The notes: a model not told the origin generated them from the sequence alone. Numbered from the stretch's first letter, positions 47,682 to 56,653 are shown. The stretch is DNA of 64,000 bases from Rhodoferax sp. (GCF_023700745.1 NZ_JAMPYG010000003.1:224509-288508), one strand, 5' to 3'. Translations and numbers: made by a program.

Positions 47682-48110
47682 TTAGCGATTGGCGCGCCGC
47701 TTTAACCAGCGCATCAGGCCACCCACGAGCGGCAGCTTTTCGTACAGTTCCTCGGCCGCGTCCCAGTAGTCGCGGTGCAGGGTGATGCGACCAGCCTCGT
47801 CGAGCACCAGGTGCGAGCCGCCCAGAATGCACTGCGGCTGTCCCACTGAAAAGCGCTTGAAGGCAAAGTGGAATTCCCAGGTCAGAAAGCACTGCCGGCC
47901 ATCGACGATGCGCCCGGTGATGACAAAGCGCGGCTGCACCAGGCTGACCTCCATGTGGCGAAAAATGGCGGCAATGGCAGGCCAGCCGCGCACGTCGTTG
48001 AACGGGTCCTTGAAACGGGCGTTGGGGGCATAGAGACTTTCCAGCGTGTCGATGTGCCTGGGGTCGAGCGTCTCGAAGGCGTGCACGATGGTGTCGACAG
48101 ATGGTTTCAT
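47682..48110 (-). CDS. NTF2-like (SnoaL-type) protein, last gene of the lipid operon
   Basis: 142 residues. The NTF2-like cone fold is seen from TIVHAFETLDPRHIDTLESLYAPNARFKDPFNDVRGWPAIAAIFRHM and HLVLDEAGRITLHRDYWDAAEELYEKLPLVGGLMRWLKRR. It starts seven bases after the SDR stop, making it the eighth gene of the operon read from the FAD oxidoreductase. Similar proteins accompany DUF1365 and Cfa-like genes in other bacteria; the reaction is unknown. Confidence 0.8.
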   Translation of the reverse strand: MKPSVDTIVHAFETLDPRHIDTLESLYAPNARFKDPFNDVRGWPAIAAIFRHMEVSLVQPRFVITGRIVDGRQCFLTWEFHFAFKRFSVGQPQCILGGSHLVLDEAGRITLHRDYWDAAEELYEKLPLVGGLMRWLKRRANR

Positions 48111-48117
48111 GGTGGCC

Positions 48118-48897
48118 TCAACTGGACTTCAGGCGCCGGGTCAGGGCGAAATAGACGGGGTAGGGCAGGCAGCGCAGCATTTTCATCCAGAAGGTGAAAC
48201 GCTTGGGAAAATGGATCTCGAACCGGCCGCGCGCCCAGCCATTCAATATGGCCTGGGCCGCCTGCGCGGGGCTGATGAGCGCCGGCATCCGGAACGCATT
48301 TTGTGCCGTCAGCGGTGTCTCGACAAAGCCCGGGTTGATCAGCGACACCCCGACGCCGTGACGGTGCAGGTCGAGGTAGAGTGTCTCGGCCAGGTTGATC
48401 AACGCGGCCTTGGTCGGCCCATAGGCCAGGCTGTTGGGCAGGCCCCGGTAACCCGCCACACTGGCCATCAGGCTGATATGGCCACGCCGGCCGACCGGCT
48501 GCGCCAGCAGCCCGGGCAGCACGGCGTCAAGCACATGCACGGCACCGAGGTAATTCACCTGGTTGTGGCGCAGCCAGTCGGGCAGGTTCGGCCGGTCGGC
48601 GGTCATGGCACGGTAGTGACCGGCGCAGTACACCACGGCGTCGAGCGGGCCTTGCGCCAACAGCACCCCGGCAGTGCGCCTGACCGCCGGTGCATCGGTC
48701 ACGTCCAGCACGGCCGCCTGTGCGCCGGGGTGCTGGCTGACAAATTTTTCCAGCGCCGCTGCGTCGCGGGCCGACACAATCACTTGTGCGCCCTGCGCAT
48801 GCAGGGCCTGGGCGGTGGCGCGCCCAATGCCGCTGGAGGCACCCACCAGCCAGACCCGGCGGCCCGCCCAGTGGGTCATGCGCGCGTTGAATGCCAT
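48118..48897 (-). CDS. Short-chain dehydrogenase/reductase
   Basis: 259 residues from the ATG at 48897, two bases after the DUF3833 stop. Rossmann motif VWLVGASSGIGRATAQAL, NAG-like VVYCAGHYRAM, and the catalytic Ser plus YxxxK in ISLMASVAGYRGLPNSLAYGPTKAALINLAETL. The C-terminal ~30 residues are hydrophobic and basic (RFEIHFPKRFTFWMKMLRCLPYPVYFAL), suggesting membrane association. As part of the lipid operon it may act on a fatty-acyl or modified lipid. Confidence 0.88.
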   Translation of the reverse strand: MAFNARMTHWAGRRVWLVGASSGIGRATAQALHAQGAQVIVSARDAAALEKFVSQHPGAQAAVLDVTDAPAVRRTAGVLLAQGPLDAVVYCAGHYRAMTADRPNLPDWLRHNQVNYLGAVHVLDAVLPGLLAQPVGRRGHISLMASVAGYRGLPNSLAYGPTKAALINLAETLYLDLHRHGVGVSLINPGFVETPLTAQNAFRMPALISPAQAAQAILNGWARGRFEIHFPKRFTFWMKMLRCLPYPVYFALTRRLKSS

Positions 48898-48899
48898 GG

Positions 48900-49436
48900 T
48901 CAGCGCTTCACAAACGACAGGGTAACCTCGCCCAAACCGACACCCCACTTGCGCATGGCGGCCTTGTTGAGCATGACTTTGTCATTCATCAGGTACATCC
49001 AGTCGTCAAACTGCACCTCGATGACGCGGCCATCGACCGGCAGCGCCAGCGTGTAGGTCCAGTGAAAGGCGTTGCCGCTTTGCTGGCCCTCGGCCGTGCC
49101 CACCACGTCATCGGCCTGACCGGTGTAGCGGCCGTCTGCGAGGCGCTGCAGGCGCCAGACCCGGCGCTGCGTGCTGCCGTCCGAATAGCTGAAAGCCTCA
49201 TCGAGTACCCCTTGGTCGCCCTGCCAGCTGCACACCATGACGACGGTGAAACGCCTCACCACCTGGCCGGAGCGGTCGGTAAAAATACCGTAGGCGTCCA
49301 GCGTGCCGTTGAAGTAATCGCGCAACTCCAGCACCGGTTTTTGCGTGGCGTAGTCGGTGATTTTGGGCGTGCTGCAGCCGCTCAGGGCCAGCGCCGAAGA
49401 AAGCCCAGCGGCAAGCATCAATAAACGTCGTTTCAT
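48900..49436 (-). CDS. DUF3833 lipoprotein
   Basis: 178 residues. The signal peptide ends in a lipobox (ALALSGC), so the protein is lipid-anchored. The DUF3833 domain is seen as LELRDYFNGTLDAYGIFTDRSGQVVRRFTVVMVCSWQGDQGVLDEAFSYSDGSTQRRVWRL and EVQFDDWMYLMNDKVMLNKAAMRKWGVGLGEVTLSFVK. Its start overlaps the MFS stop by four bases. DUF3833 genes commonly occur in the same clusters as DUF1365 and Cfa-like genes. Confidence 0.87.
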   Translation of the reverse strand: MKRRLLMLAAGLSSALALSGCSTPKITDYATQKPVLELRDYFNGTLDAYGIFTDRSGQVVRRFTVVMVCSWQGDQGVLDEAFSYSDGSTQRRVWRLQRLADGRYTGQADDVVGTAEGQQSGNAFHWTYTLALPVDGRVIEVQFDDWMYLMNDKVMLNKAAMRKWGVGLGEVTLSFVKR

Positions 49437-50713
49437 GGCGAGGGCGTCCGGGCCGCGGGTTGGCGATAAAAAAGGTGGAGCAGCAACGCGGCTCCGGTTT
49501 TGAGCCCGCAGGGCAACAGGCAGTAAGCCACGGTGAGCACCTGCAGGGCGTGGGCGTCACGCGCACCGGGGGCGTAGCCGAGCCAGCCCAGCAAGGGCAG
49601 CGCCAGGCCGGCCGCCAGCGCCAGATTGAGCTTGGTGGCAAAGTTCCACCAGCCAAAATAAGCGCCATCAGCGCGACCGCGGTCCCCCGCCTCGTGGATC
49701 AGGCCCGCTAGCATGGCGCCGGGCAGCGCCAGATCACTGCCCAATGCGGCGCCCGACAGGGCACACACGATCAAAAACAGCGCGCCATCGCCAGCACCGA
49801 GTTGGCTGGCCCACAAGAACACCAGCACCGACAGGCACATGCCCAGCAACCAGCTGCGCGCCAGCCCGAATCGGGCCACCGTGCGCAGCCAGAGCGGCAT
49901 CGACAGGGCGGCACAGACAAAATAAAGACCCAATGCCGCTGACTGCAGCGCCTCGGAACCAAGGAGACGGTCCTGCACAAAAAACAGCACCAGTGTGGCT
50001 GGGATGGCACTGGCAATGCCGTTGAGCATGAACACCGCGAGCAAGCGCCGGAAAGCCGGCCGCTGCCAGGGATGCCAGAGACTGGGCGCTGCGGCGACCG
50101 GCCCGGCGGCGCGGCACGCTGGCCGGGGCGCGCACGACCAGGCCCACCAGCCCAGGCCCAGCGTCAGCCACAGCAGCAACAGCATCACCGGCACACCCAG
50201 CATATTCCCCACCACGGCGGCCAGCACCACACCCACCAGCCCCAGCCCTTCGCGCCAGGCCACCACGCGGCTGCGTTGCAATGCATCCCCACCCAGCATC
50301 GCGCCCCAGGACTGGTGCGCCACCGCCAGGGCGCTGTAGGCCAGGTAGGTCAGCACCAGCCAGCCACCGGCCCACCACAGCAAGGCATCAGGGGTGCGCA
50401 CGGTGGGCAAAAAAATGGCGGAGAAACCCAGCCCGAGCAGCACCGCCGCCGCCGCGCCAAACGCCAGCACGGCAGCGATGGAGCGTGCAAACAAGTGGTC
50501 GCAAACCCGACCCAACCAGGGGTCCAGCACGGCGTCGAGCAAGCGCGCAGCCAGCAGCACCGCACCCAGGGCAGCCAGGGACACGCCCCATTGACGCGCG
50601 TACAGATTGGGCATCAACACATACAGCGGCAAAGCGCAAAACGCCAGTGGCAAGCCCAGCAGGCCATAACGCCAGCCGTCTCGCCTACCGAAACTGGCGT
50701 TATCGATTGTCAT
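49433..50713 (-). CDS. MFS transporter of the MelB/GPH type
   Basis: 426 residues, twelve predicted helices. The family signature LLAARLLDAVLDPWLGRVCDHLFARS near residue 60 matches cation:sugar symporters of the GPH branch, yet the operon context is lipid modification rather than sugar use, so the substrate may be lipid-related or unknown. The start overlaps the chalcone-isomerase-like gene and its end overlaps DUF3833, both by four bases. Confidence 0.85.
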   Translation of the reverse strand: MTIDNASFGRRDGWRYGLLGLPLAFCALPLYVLMPNLYARQWGVSLAALGAVLLAARLLDAVLDPWLGRVCDHLFARSIAAVLAFGAAAAVLLGLGFSAIFLPTVRTPDALLWWAGGWLVLTYLAYSALAVAHQSWGAMLGGDALQRSRVVAWREGLGLVGVVLAAVVGNMLGVPVMLLLLWLTLGLGWWAWSCAPRPACRAAGPVAAAPSLWHPWQRPAFRRLLAVFMLNGIASAIPATLVLFFVQDRLLGSEALQSAALGLYFVCAALSMPLWLRTVARFGLARSWLLGMCLSVLVFLWASQLGAGDGALFLIVCALSGAALGSDLALPGAMLAGLIHEAGDRGRADGAYFGWWNFATKLNLALAAGLALPLLGWLGYAPGARDAHALQVLTVAYCLLPCGLKTGAALLLHLFYRQPAARTPSP

Positions 50714-51282
50714 GGCGTGGTGACCGCACCAGCCGCAGGTGTCAGCTGCTGCAACAGCGCCAGCCGCAAGCCGGGTTCCGAGGTCTGCGGCGACAACCAG
50801 ATGGCAAAAAAGCGGCGAGCAAATTCCGCGTCAGCGATCTCGCCCACAGGCTGGCCGTTGAAAACAAAACCTGCCCCGACGCCCGGCTGGTGGATGCCGG
50901 TCAGGCGCTCACCGGCCTTGACATCGGGGAACAGTGCGCGCATCTGGTCGCTCCAGCGCCGGGCCTGGTCAGCGCGGAGGGGTGCCTGGCGTGCCATCTC
51001 GGCGAGCGAGCGCTTGGCAATGTCGGCACCTGCAAAACCGCGCAGGTAGACCAGCTCCAGCGCAAAGCCATGGTCCGCATAGGCCGCTGCGGTAAATCCC
51101 GGCGCCACCCACAGAGAGGCCTGGTACACGTCAAGGCCCCAAAAAGTCAGCTTGGCCTGACCTGCCAGCGCCGCGGTGGGCAGCGCCACGCGCAACTCGG
51201 CGGGCGGGCTATTGGCCCATACCTGCACACTCAGCAGCCCTGCGACACCGGTCAACAGAGCCTGCCTGGCGAGGGGCTTCAT
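50710..51282 (-). CDS. Exported chalcone-isomerase-like protein
   Basis: 190 residues with a signal peptide (cut near VWANS). The chalcone-isomerase-like fold is seen as GQAKLTFWGLDVYQASLWVAPGFTAAAYADHGFALELVYLRGFAGADIAKRSLAEM and MRALFPDVKAGERLTGIHQPGVGAGFVFNGQPVGEIADAEFARRFFAIWLSP. Bacterial members are not flavonoid enzymes; related folds bind fatty acids. Four-base overlaps on both sides place it firmly in the lipid operon. Confidence 0.85.
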   Translation of the reverse strand: MKPLARQALLTGVAGLLSVQVWANSPPAELRVALPTAALAGQAKLTFWGLDVYQASLWVAPGFTAAAYADHGFALELVYLRGFAGADIAKRSLAEMARQAPLRADQARRWSDQMRALFPDVKAGERLTGIHQPGVGAGFVFNGQPVGEIADAEFARRFFAIWLSPQTSEPGLRLALLQQLTPAAGAVTTP

Positions 51283-52547
51283 GGGGCGGGCTTGACCAGG
51301 GTGTATTGCACCAGGTCGATGTTGCCCGCCTCAAAGGCCGCTTCGCAATAGGCCAGGTAGAACGCCCAGATGCGCATGAAGCGGGTATCGAAGCCCAACT
51401 GGGCGACTTCGGCCTGGCGCGCCAAGAAGGCATCGCGCCAACGGCGCAGGGTTTCGGCATAGTCCAGGCCAAAGGCAAATTCGTCTTCGACCACCAGGCC
51501 TGCGGCCTGCGCCTGCTGGCGAAACTCGCGCGGACACGGCAGGCAACCACCCGGAAAGATGTACTGCTGGATGAAGTCGGTGCCCTTGATGTAACGCTCA
51601 AACAGGGGGTCGCTGATCACGATGCTCTGCACACAGGCACGGCCACCGGGTTTGAGCAGGCGGCTCACGGTCTGGAAATACTGCGGCCAATAGGCTTGGC
51701 CCACCGCCTCGACCATTTCAATCGAGCAAATGGCATCAAAAGCTGCGTCTGAAATGTCGCGGTAGTCCTGCAGGCGCAAGTCGGCGCTGGCACCCGCACC
51801 CGTGCTGACGCCCAAGTTCTGCAGTCGCTGCTGCGCGAAAGCCAGTTGCTCGGTGCTCAGGGTCACACCCACCACGGCGGCCTTGAATTCGGTGCTGGCC
51901 TGCTCGGCCAGCGCGCCCCAGCCACAACCGATTTCCAACACCCGGTCGCCCGGCTTGACCCGGGCCATTTGCAAGGCGCGGCGCACCTTGGCAGTCTGGG
52001 CCTGCGCCATGGGCTGTGAAAAATCGCCGTCAAACCAGGCCGACGAGTAGTTCATGGTCTCGTCAAGCCAGAGCCGGTAAAAGTCATTGCCCAGGTCGTA
52101 GTGGGCGTGGATATTTTTGCGGCTATTGGCACGGCTGTTGTGCTGCAACAGGTGCTTGATGCGGTACAGCAGGCGCCCGCCCCAGGTGCCGTAAATGACC
52201 GACTCCATGGCTTGGCGGTTGACTGCAAACAGCTTGAGCAAGGCGGTCAGGTCAGGCGTACTCCAGTCGCCCGCAATGAAACTTTCGGCAAAACCGATGT
52301 CACCCGATTTCAGCGCCGCCGCGAACACTTTCCAGTTATGCAACTGAAGGGTCGCACAGGGATGCTGCGGGCTGGGCAGCGCATGCTGATGCGGGTGTTC
52401 GCCGTAGCGCCGGTGCGAGCCGTCGGGCAGCACCAGCGTGAGGGCGCCGTGGCGCAGTTGCTCAAGCAGGCGCAAGGCGGCGCGCGCCGAAGCCGGGGCG
52501 TGCTGCGGGATGGCATAACGGGGGGCAACAGAAGTGGCGGTGTTCAT
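51279..52547 (-). CDS. Cyclopropane-fatty-acid synthase-family methyltransferase
   Basis: 422 residues. SAM-binding motif VLEIGCGWGALAEQASTEFKAAVVGVTLSTEQLAFAQQRL, with HYDLGNDFYRLWLDETMNYSSAWFDGDFSQPMAQAQ upstream and FDAICSIEMVEAVGQAYWPQYFQTV and KPGGRACVQSIVISDPLFERYIKGTDFIQQYIFPGG downstream. It methylates double bonds of membrane phospholipid acyl chains. The DUF1365 and FAD oxidoreductase partners suggest a modified product beyond a simple cyclopropane ring, for instance furan-type fatty acids (inference). Confidence 0.9.
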   Translation of the reverse strand: MNTATSVAPRYAIPQHAPASARAALRLLEQLRHGALTLVLPDGSHRRYGEHPHQHALPSPQHPCATLQLHNWKVFAAALKSGDIGFAESFIAGDWSTPDLTALLKLFAVNRQAMESVIYGTWGGRLLYRIKHLLQHNSRANSRKNIHAHYDLGNDFYRLWLDETMNYSSAWFDGDFSQPMAQAQTAKVRRALQMARVKPGDRVLEIGCGWGALAEQASTEFKAAVVGVTLSTEQLAFAQQRLQNLGVSTGAGASADLRLQDYRDISDAAFDAICSIEMVEAVGQAYWPQYFQTVSRLLKPGGRACVQSIVISDPLFERYIKGTDFIQQYIFPGGCLPCPREFRQQAQAAGLVVEDEFAFGLDYAETLRRWRDAFLARQAEVAQLGFDTRFMRIWAFYLAYCEAAFEAGNIDLVQYTLVKPAP

Positions 52548-52589
52548 GGTCAGGTCTGAGCAGTGGAATGGAACAGGAAGTGGCTGGAC

Positions 52590-53396
52590 TTAGCGGGTAA
52601 TGAAGGTTTGCGGTGGCGCAGGCTTGCGAAAGAACGGGACCTTGCGCAACCACAATTGCAGCGCCTGCCAGTGGATGCGAACCATCACGCCCAGCGTCAT
52701 GGCGGGGTAGCGCCACAGGGCACGGCGCAAAGCCAGTGGGGTGATGGGCTCCAGGGCGCCGCTGATGCTGGTTTTGAGCAGCACTGTGGCCCCCGGGTCA
52801 CTGGCCTCGGCATCAAAATAATCAATGCGGGCCACGGTACGCTGCGGGCCAGGGCCAAAGGTGCGCATCAGACGAAAGCGGTAATGCCCCTGCACCTCGC
52901 AGAACGGCGACACATGAAACACCTTGCTGGCGCGCTGCTCGACACCGTACTGCGGGTGGTCGAGCAGGTAGCAATGGCGTTCGCCAAAGGTGTTGTTGAC
53001 CTCAACCACCACCGCGCGCAAGCTGCCGCCCTGGTCGTCGGCACGATGGCAGTACCAGAAGCTCACGGGCTTGAAGGTATAGCCCAGCACACGGGGGTAG
53101 GTATGCAGCCAGGCTTCGCCGGTGGCGTCAAAAATGCCCGCGTTGTGCAGCAGTTCGTCAAGCCAAGCGACAGCACCGCCTTGCGCTGGTGCGCGGCCAT
53201 CACCATGGTCGGTTTCAAAAAAGCTCAGCGGACCGGGGCGGTTGATGGCCCAGACGCCTGCCGCTGGCGCTGCTGTCTGGCTCAGGCTGCGCAGGGGCAG
53301 CATGAGGAAATAACTGGGGTAGACAAAGGCATTGGCCACCGGCCGCTGGCGCGCATGGCGCACCTCGCCAAAACCGATCAGCGCTTGCGCTGTCAT
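52590..53396 (-). CDS. DUF1365 domain protein
   Basis: 268 residues. The family signature is VRHARQRPVANAFVYPSYFLMLPLRSL at the N-terminus, then VLGYTFKPVSFWYCHRADDQGGSLRAVVVEVNNTFGERHCYLL and KVFHVSPFCEVQGHYRFRLM. DUF1365 proteins almost always lie between an FAD oxidoreductase and a Cfa-like methyltransferase, as they do here. Its start overlaps the FAD gene by four bases. The biochemical role is not settled. Confidence 0.9.
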   Translation of the reverse strand: MTAQALIGFGEVRHARQRPVANAFVYPSYFLMLPLRSLSQTAAPAAGVWAINRPGPLSFFETDHGDGRAPAQGGAVAWLDELLHNAGIFDATGEAWLHTYPRVLGYTFKPVSFWYCHRADDQGGSLRAVVVEVNNTFGERHCYLLDHPQYGVEQRASKVFHVSPFCEVQGHYRFRLMRTFGPGPQRTVARIDYFDAEASDPGATVLLKTSISGALEPITPLALRRALWRYPAMTLGVMVRIHWQALQLWLRKVPFFRKPAPPQTFITR

Positions 53397-54718
53397 GCCA
53401 GCGCTTCCTGGCTTGCCACGTCAGCCAACAGTTTTTTTGCCGCTGCCAAGCCCGCCTTGAGGCCGTCTTCGTGGAAGCCATAACCCATCCAGGCGCCAGC
53501 GTAATAGCGATGCTGCTGGCCTTGCAACAGGTGCATCCGGCCTTGCGCGGCCACCGCAGCCTGGTCGAACACCGGGTGCGCATAGTCGTACTCTCCCAAG
53601 ATGTTCGCGGGGTCGATGGCACGCGCCGGGTTCAGCGACACCAGCACCGGCTGCTGCCAGGGCAGGGGCTGCAAACGGTTGATGAGGTAATGCAGGCAAA
53701 CCCTGGCGTTCTCATTGACCGTGGCGGGTGCGCGCTCGTAATTCCAAGCCGCCCAGGCCGCCTGACGCTTGGGCAGCACCGACACATCGGTGTGCAACAC
53801 GGCGCGGTTGGGCTGGGTGCGCATGGCGCCCAGCGTGTCGTGCTCTAGCGATGTCGGCGCGGCCAGCATCTCCAGGGCCTGGTTGGCGTGCGTGGCAATG
53901 ATGAGCTTGTCAAAATACGCTTGCCCGGCATCGGTGCTGATGCGCACACCAGTCTGCTGGGTGGGCGTGGCGCTCACCGATTCAATACAGCGCACGGGGC
54001 TGTTCAGGTGCTTGTTCTGAATGCCGGCGGTGATTTTTTCGACGTACTGCCGCGCGCCGCCCTGCACCGTCCACCACTGCGGCCGGTTGGTGATTTGCAG
54101 CAAACCATGGTTATGGCAAAAACGCACCATCGTGGCCACCGGAAACTGCAGCATCTGGGCTGTGGGGCAGCTCCAGATGCAGGCCATCATGGGCAAAAAG
54201 TACCAGTCGCAAAAGGCGCTGTCAAAACGGTGTTCACGCAGGAAATCACCCAGCGGTTGCGTCAGCTCAGCCTCGGTACCACTGTGGGCCATGCGGGTGG
54301 TGAGCGCGTTGAAGCGCAACAAGTCGCGCAGCATGCCCCAAAAGCGGCCATTGACCAGGTTGCTACGCTGGGCAAACACCGTGTTGAGGTTGCAGCCGCT
54401 CCACTCCAGCGCCCGCACGTGGATGGGGTCAAAAGCCTGCACCGAAAACGACATGTCCGACTTCGCGGTGACCACACAGAGTTCGGCAAACAGCTTCAGC
54501 AAGTTGGGGTAGGTGCGCTCGTTGAGCACCAGAAACCCCGTGTCCACGCCGTGGGTCACCAGGCCCTGGCGTGTGGGCAGCGTCACGTCCACCGTGTGGG
54601 TGTGACCGCCAAAGTAGGACCCGGCCTCGAACAGGCTGACCTCGGCACGACCGGACAAGGCATGGGCCGCTGCCAGACCAGAAATTCCAGAGCCCACGAT
54701 GGCAACTTTCAACGACAC
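53393..54718 (-). CDS. FAD-dependent oxidoreductase (amine-oxidase type), first gene of lipid operon
   Basis: 441 residues from the GTG at 54718, chosen for AAGGA six bases upstream; a TTG further up (54739) is open but lacks such a site. The FAD motif is VAIVGSGISGLAAAHALSGRAEVSLFEAGSYFGGHTHTVDV; further features are GVDTGFLVLNERTYPNLLKLF and YCHNHGLLQ-like cores, WWTVQGGARQYVEKI and AIDPANILGEYDYAHPVFDQAA. Homologues lie beside DUF1365 and Cfa-like genes and probably oxidise fatty-acyl chains. Confidence 0.87.
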   Translation of the reverse strand: MSLKVAIVGSGISGLAAAHALSGRAEVSLFEAGSYFGGHTHTVDVTLPTRQGLVTHGVDTGFLVLNERTYPNLLKLFAELCVVTAKSDMSFSVQAFDPIHVRALEWSGCNLNTVFAQRSNLVNGRFWGMLRDLLRFNALTTRMAHSGTEAELTQPLGDFLREHRFDSAFCDWYFLPMMACIWSCPTAQMLQFPVATMVRFCHNHGLLQITNRPQWWTVQGGARQYVEKITAGIQNKHLNSPVRCIESVSATPTQQTGVRISTDAGQAYFDKLIIATHANQALEMLAAPTSLEHDTLGAMRTQPNRAVLHTDVSVLPKRQAAWAAWNYERAPATVNENARVCLHYLINRLQPLPWQQPVLVSLNPARAIDPANILGEYDYAHPVFDQAAVAAQGRMHLLQGQQHRYYAGAWMGYGFHEDGLKAGLAAAKKLLADVASQEALA

Positions 54719-54754
54719 ATTTATTCCTTTAGACTGCAAATGCTATTTAAATAC

Positions 54755-54764
54755 TGATTGGTCA
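54755..54764. promoter_or_regulatory. Possible TetR operator in the divergent promoter
   Basis: TGATTGGTCA lies mid-way between the divergent lipid operon and the TetR gene. A related palindrome, ACCAAT-cggt-ATTGGT followed by CA, lies at 55531-55546 downstream of tetR and before DUF3597, so it may be a second site for the same regulator. The evidence is only this shared sequence. Confidence 0.3.
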
Positions 54765-54834
54765 CAATTTAACTTGATAGTATTATTGCCGCAGGACATT
54801 TCACTTTTCCCAAACCAAAAGCAACATTTCTTAT

Positions 54835-55458
54835 ATGGTTACTCGCAACGGCACCCGGGTCTCTTTCAAGGCGCAAATGCTGCAGGCGCGCGAAGAAGCC
54901 ATCATCCAGACGGTCAACCATTTGCTGGCCAGCAAGGGTTTTGAGGCCATGACCGTCGATGAGGTAGCGGCCGACGTGGGCATTGCCAAAGCCAGCCTGT
55001 ACAAGCACTTTCCCAGCAAGGAAGACCTGGCCGCCGCCGCCATGGTGAGTGTGATGCACCGGGCCCAGGCGTTTCTGGACAGCCTGCCGCCAGAGGCTGC
55101 CCCCATGGACAACTTGCGCGCCGCGGTGGCTTGGACCATGGGACTCAAACTGGTCGGCGAAATGCCGTCGCTGCCGAGCCAGAATTCCAGCCTGCGCGCG
55201 GCGCTGATGAGCAACAGCGCCTACATGGATGGCCTGATCGAGGTCAGTGACAAGCTGGGTGGCTGGATCGAGGCGGCGCAGGCGCAAGACAGCCTCAACC
55301 CCAAACTGCCCGCCATCGCCGTGCTCTACACCCTGTACGCCCGCGCCTGCGACCCGGTGCTGGAGTTCCTGAAAATGAGCGGCTTGCACACCGACGAAGA
55401 AATCGTCAGCCTGGTCATGATCACCTGTTTCGAGGGGCTGAGCGCGCGGCCGACATGA
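54835..55458 (+). CDS. TetR/AcrR-family regulator divergent from the lipid operon
   Basis: 207 residues. The N-terminal helix-turn-helix reads AREEAIIQTVNHLLASKGFEAMTVDEVAADVGIAKASLYKHFPSKEDLAAAAM; the C-terminal ligand domain has no recognisable subfamily. It starts 116 bases from the FAD oxidoreductase in the opposite direction, the typical geometry of a TetR repressor controlling itself and the divergent operon. It replaces the ECF sigma/ChrR pair often found in front of such operons. Confidence 0.9.
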   Translation: MVTRNGTRVSFKAQMLQAREEAIIQTVNHLLASKGFEAMTVDEVAADVGIAKASLYKHFPSKEDLAAAAMVSVMHRAQAFLDSLPPEAAPMDNLRAAVAWTMGLKLVGEMPSLPSQNSSLRAALMSNSAYMDGLIEVSDKLGGWIEAAQAQDSLNPKLPAIAVLYTLYARACDPVLEFLKMSGLHTDEEIVSLVMITCFEGLSARPT

Positions 55459-55604
55459 AACAAATGGTAACTCTCCGAGCGTTGCGCTTTATCAATCGTA
55501 CGATGCCTGCTGGCCTCTACCATCAATTAACCAATCGGTATTGGTCATCGCCATTCTGAGCCATACAGCAGCATCGCCCAGTCACAACAAACAAGGAATA
55601 CACC

Positions 55605-56018
55605 ATGGGATTCTTCAGCAAGATACTTGAAAAATTGGGCATCGGCAGCGCCAGCGCCGCAAGCACCACAGCCCCCCCTGCCGCACCGCCAACCATCACA
55701 GCGAGTCCGAGCTCTGACACCGTTCCGGCCGCGCCGCCGGCACCCAATCCGATCGCCATGGTCGATGTCGTGGCACAAATGGAGCAGCGTGCTGCGGCAA
55801 ACCCGCAAAAGCTGAACTGGCGAACCTCCATCGTCGATCTGTTGAAACTGCTCGATCTCGACAGCAGCCTGGCGGCGCGCAAGGAGCTGGCCACCGAGCT
55901 GGGTTGTCCGGCGGACTTGATGGGGGATTCGGCGCAGATGAACATGTGGCTGCACAAAAACGTCCTGGCGCACATCGCCGCCAACGGCGGCAATATTCCG
56001 CAGGCCTTGCTGGACTAA
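55605..56018 (+). CDS. DUF3597 domain protein
   Basis: 137 residues. The N-terminus (MGFFSKILEKLGIGSA) is followed by a low-complexity Ala/Pro/Thr linker (residues 18-48) and the DUF3597 domain: AMVDVVAQMEQRAAANPQKLNWRTSIVDLLKLLDLDSSLAARKELATELGCPADLMGDSAQMNMWLHKNVLAHIAANGGNIPQALL. The domain resembles LysM-linked modules of unknown role. It is followed 35 bases later by DUF937. Confidence 0.88.
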   Translation: MGFFSKILEKLGIGSASAASTTAPPAAPPTITASPSSDTVPAAPPAPNPIAMVDVVAQMEQRAAANPQKLNWRTSIVDLLKLLDLDSSLAARKELATELGCPADLMGDSAQMNMWLHKNVLAHIAANGGNIPQALLD

Positions 56019-56053
56019 GCCGGCGGCGCAGGCACCAACCCAGGAGAAAACAT

Positions 56054-56653
56054 ATGCAGTTAACCGACATCCTCGCCCAAATGGGCGGCCTCCAGTCGAT
56101 GTCCCGGGAGCTGGGCATCAGTGAGAGCCAGGCGTCAAGTGGCGCCGCGGCACTCATTCCGGCGATTCTCGGTGGCCTCAAGAACCAGGCCCAGTCGCAG
56201 CCCGCGGGCATTGAAGGGCTGGGTGGCCTGCTCGGGCAACTCGGCGGCGGCGGTCTGCTCGACCAGGTACTGGCACCGGAGCCGACCGACGTGAGCCAGG
56301 GCAACGAGGTACTGGGGCAGATTTTCGGATCCAAGGACGTGAGCCGCGCGGTGGCGCAAAACGCGGCGTCGCAGTCGGGGCTTGACCCGTCCCTGCTCAA
56401 GAAGATGTTGCCGCTGCTGGCCATGCTGGTTGCCGGATTCATGGCGAAACAGGGGGGTGACAACACGGCAGCGCCAAGCGCAGACACGGGCGACGGCTTG
56501 GGGGCGGGGCTGGGCGGCATGCTGGGAGGACTGTTCGGTGGCCAGCCCGGCGGCGCTGGCAGCGGATCGGGGCTGGCCTCGATGCTCGACATGAACGGTG
56601 ATGGCAACCCGCTGGACGACATTCTGCACATGGCAGGCAAGGCGATGCGTTAA
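56054..56653 (+). CDS. DUF937 domain protein
   Basis: 199 residues from the ATG at 56054, preceded by CAGGAG. DUF937 signature: LTDILAQMGGLQSMSRELGISESQASSGAAALIPAILGGLKNQAQ, a glycine-rich middle and FGSKDVSRAVAQNAASQSGLDPSLLKKMLPLLAMLVAGFMAKQ. The C-terminus is glycine-rich and ends in DMNGDGNPLDDILHMAGKAM, a calcium-loop-like motif. The function of the family is not known. Confidence 0.88.
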   Translation: MQLTDILAQMGGLQSMSRELGISESQASSGAAALIPAILGGLKNQAQSQPAGIEGLGGLLGQLGGGGLLDQVLAPEPTDVSQGNEVLGQIFGSKDVSRAVAQNAASQSGLDPSLLKKMLPLLAMLVAGFMAKQGGDNTAAPSADTGDGLGAGLGGMLGGLFGGQPGGAGSGSGLASMLDMNGDGNPLDDILHMAGKAMR

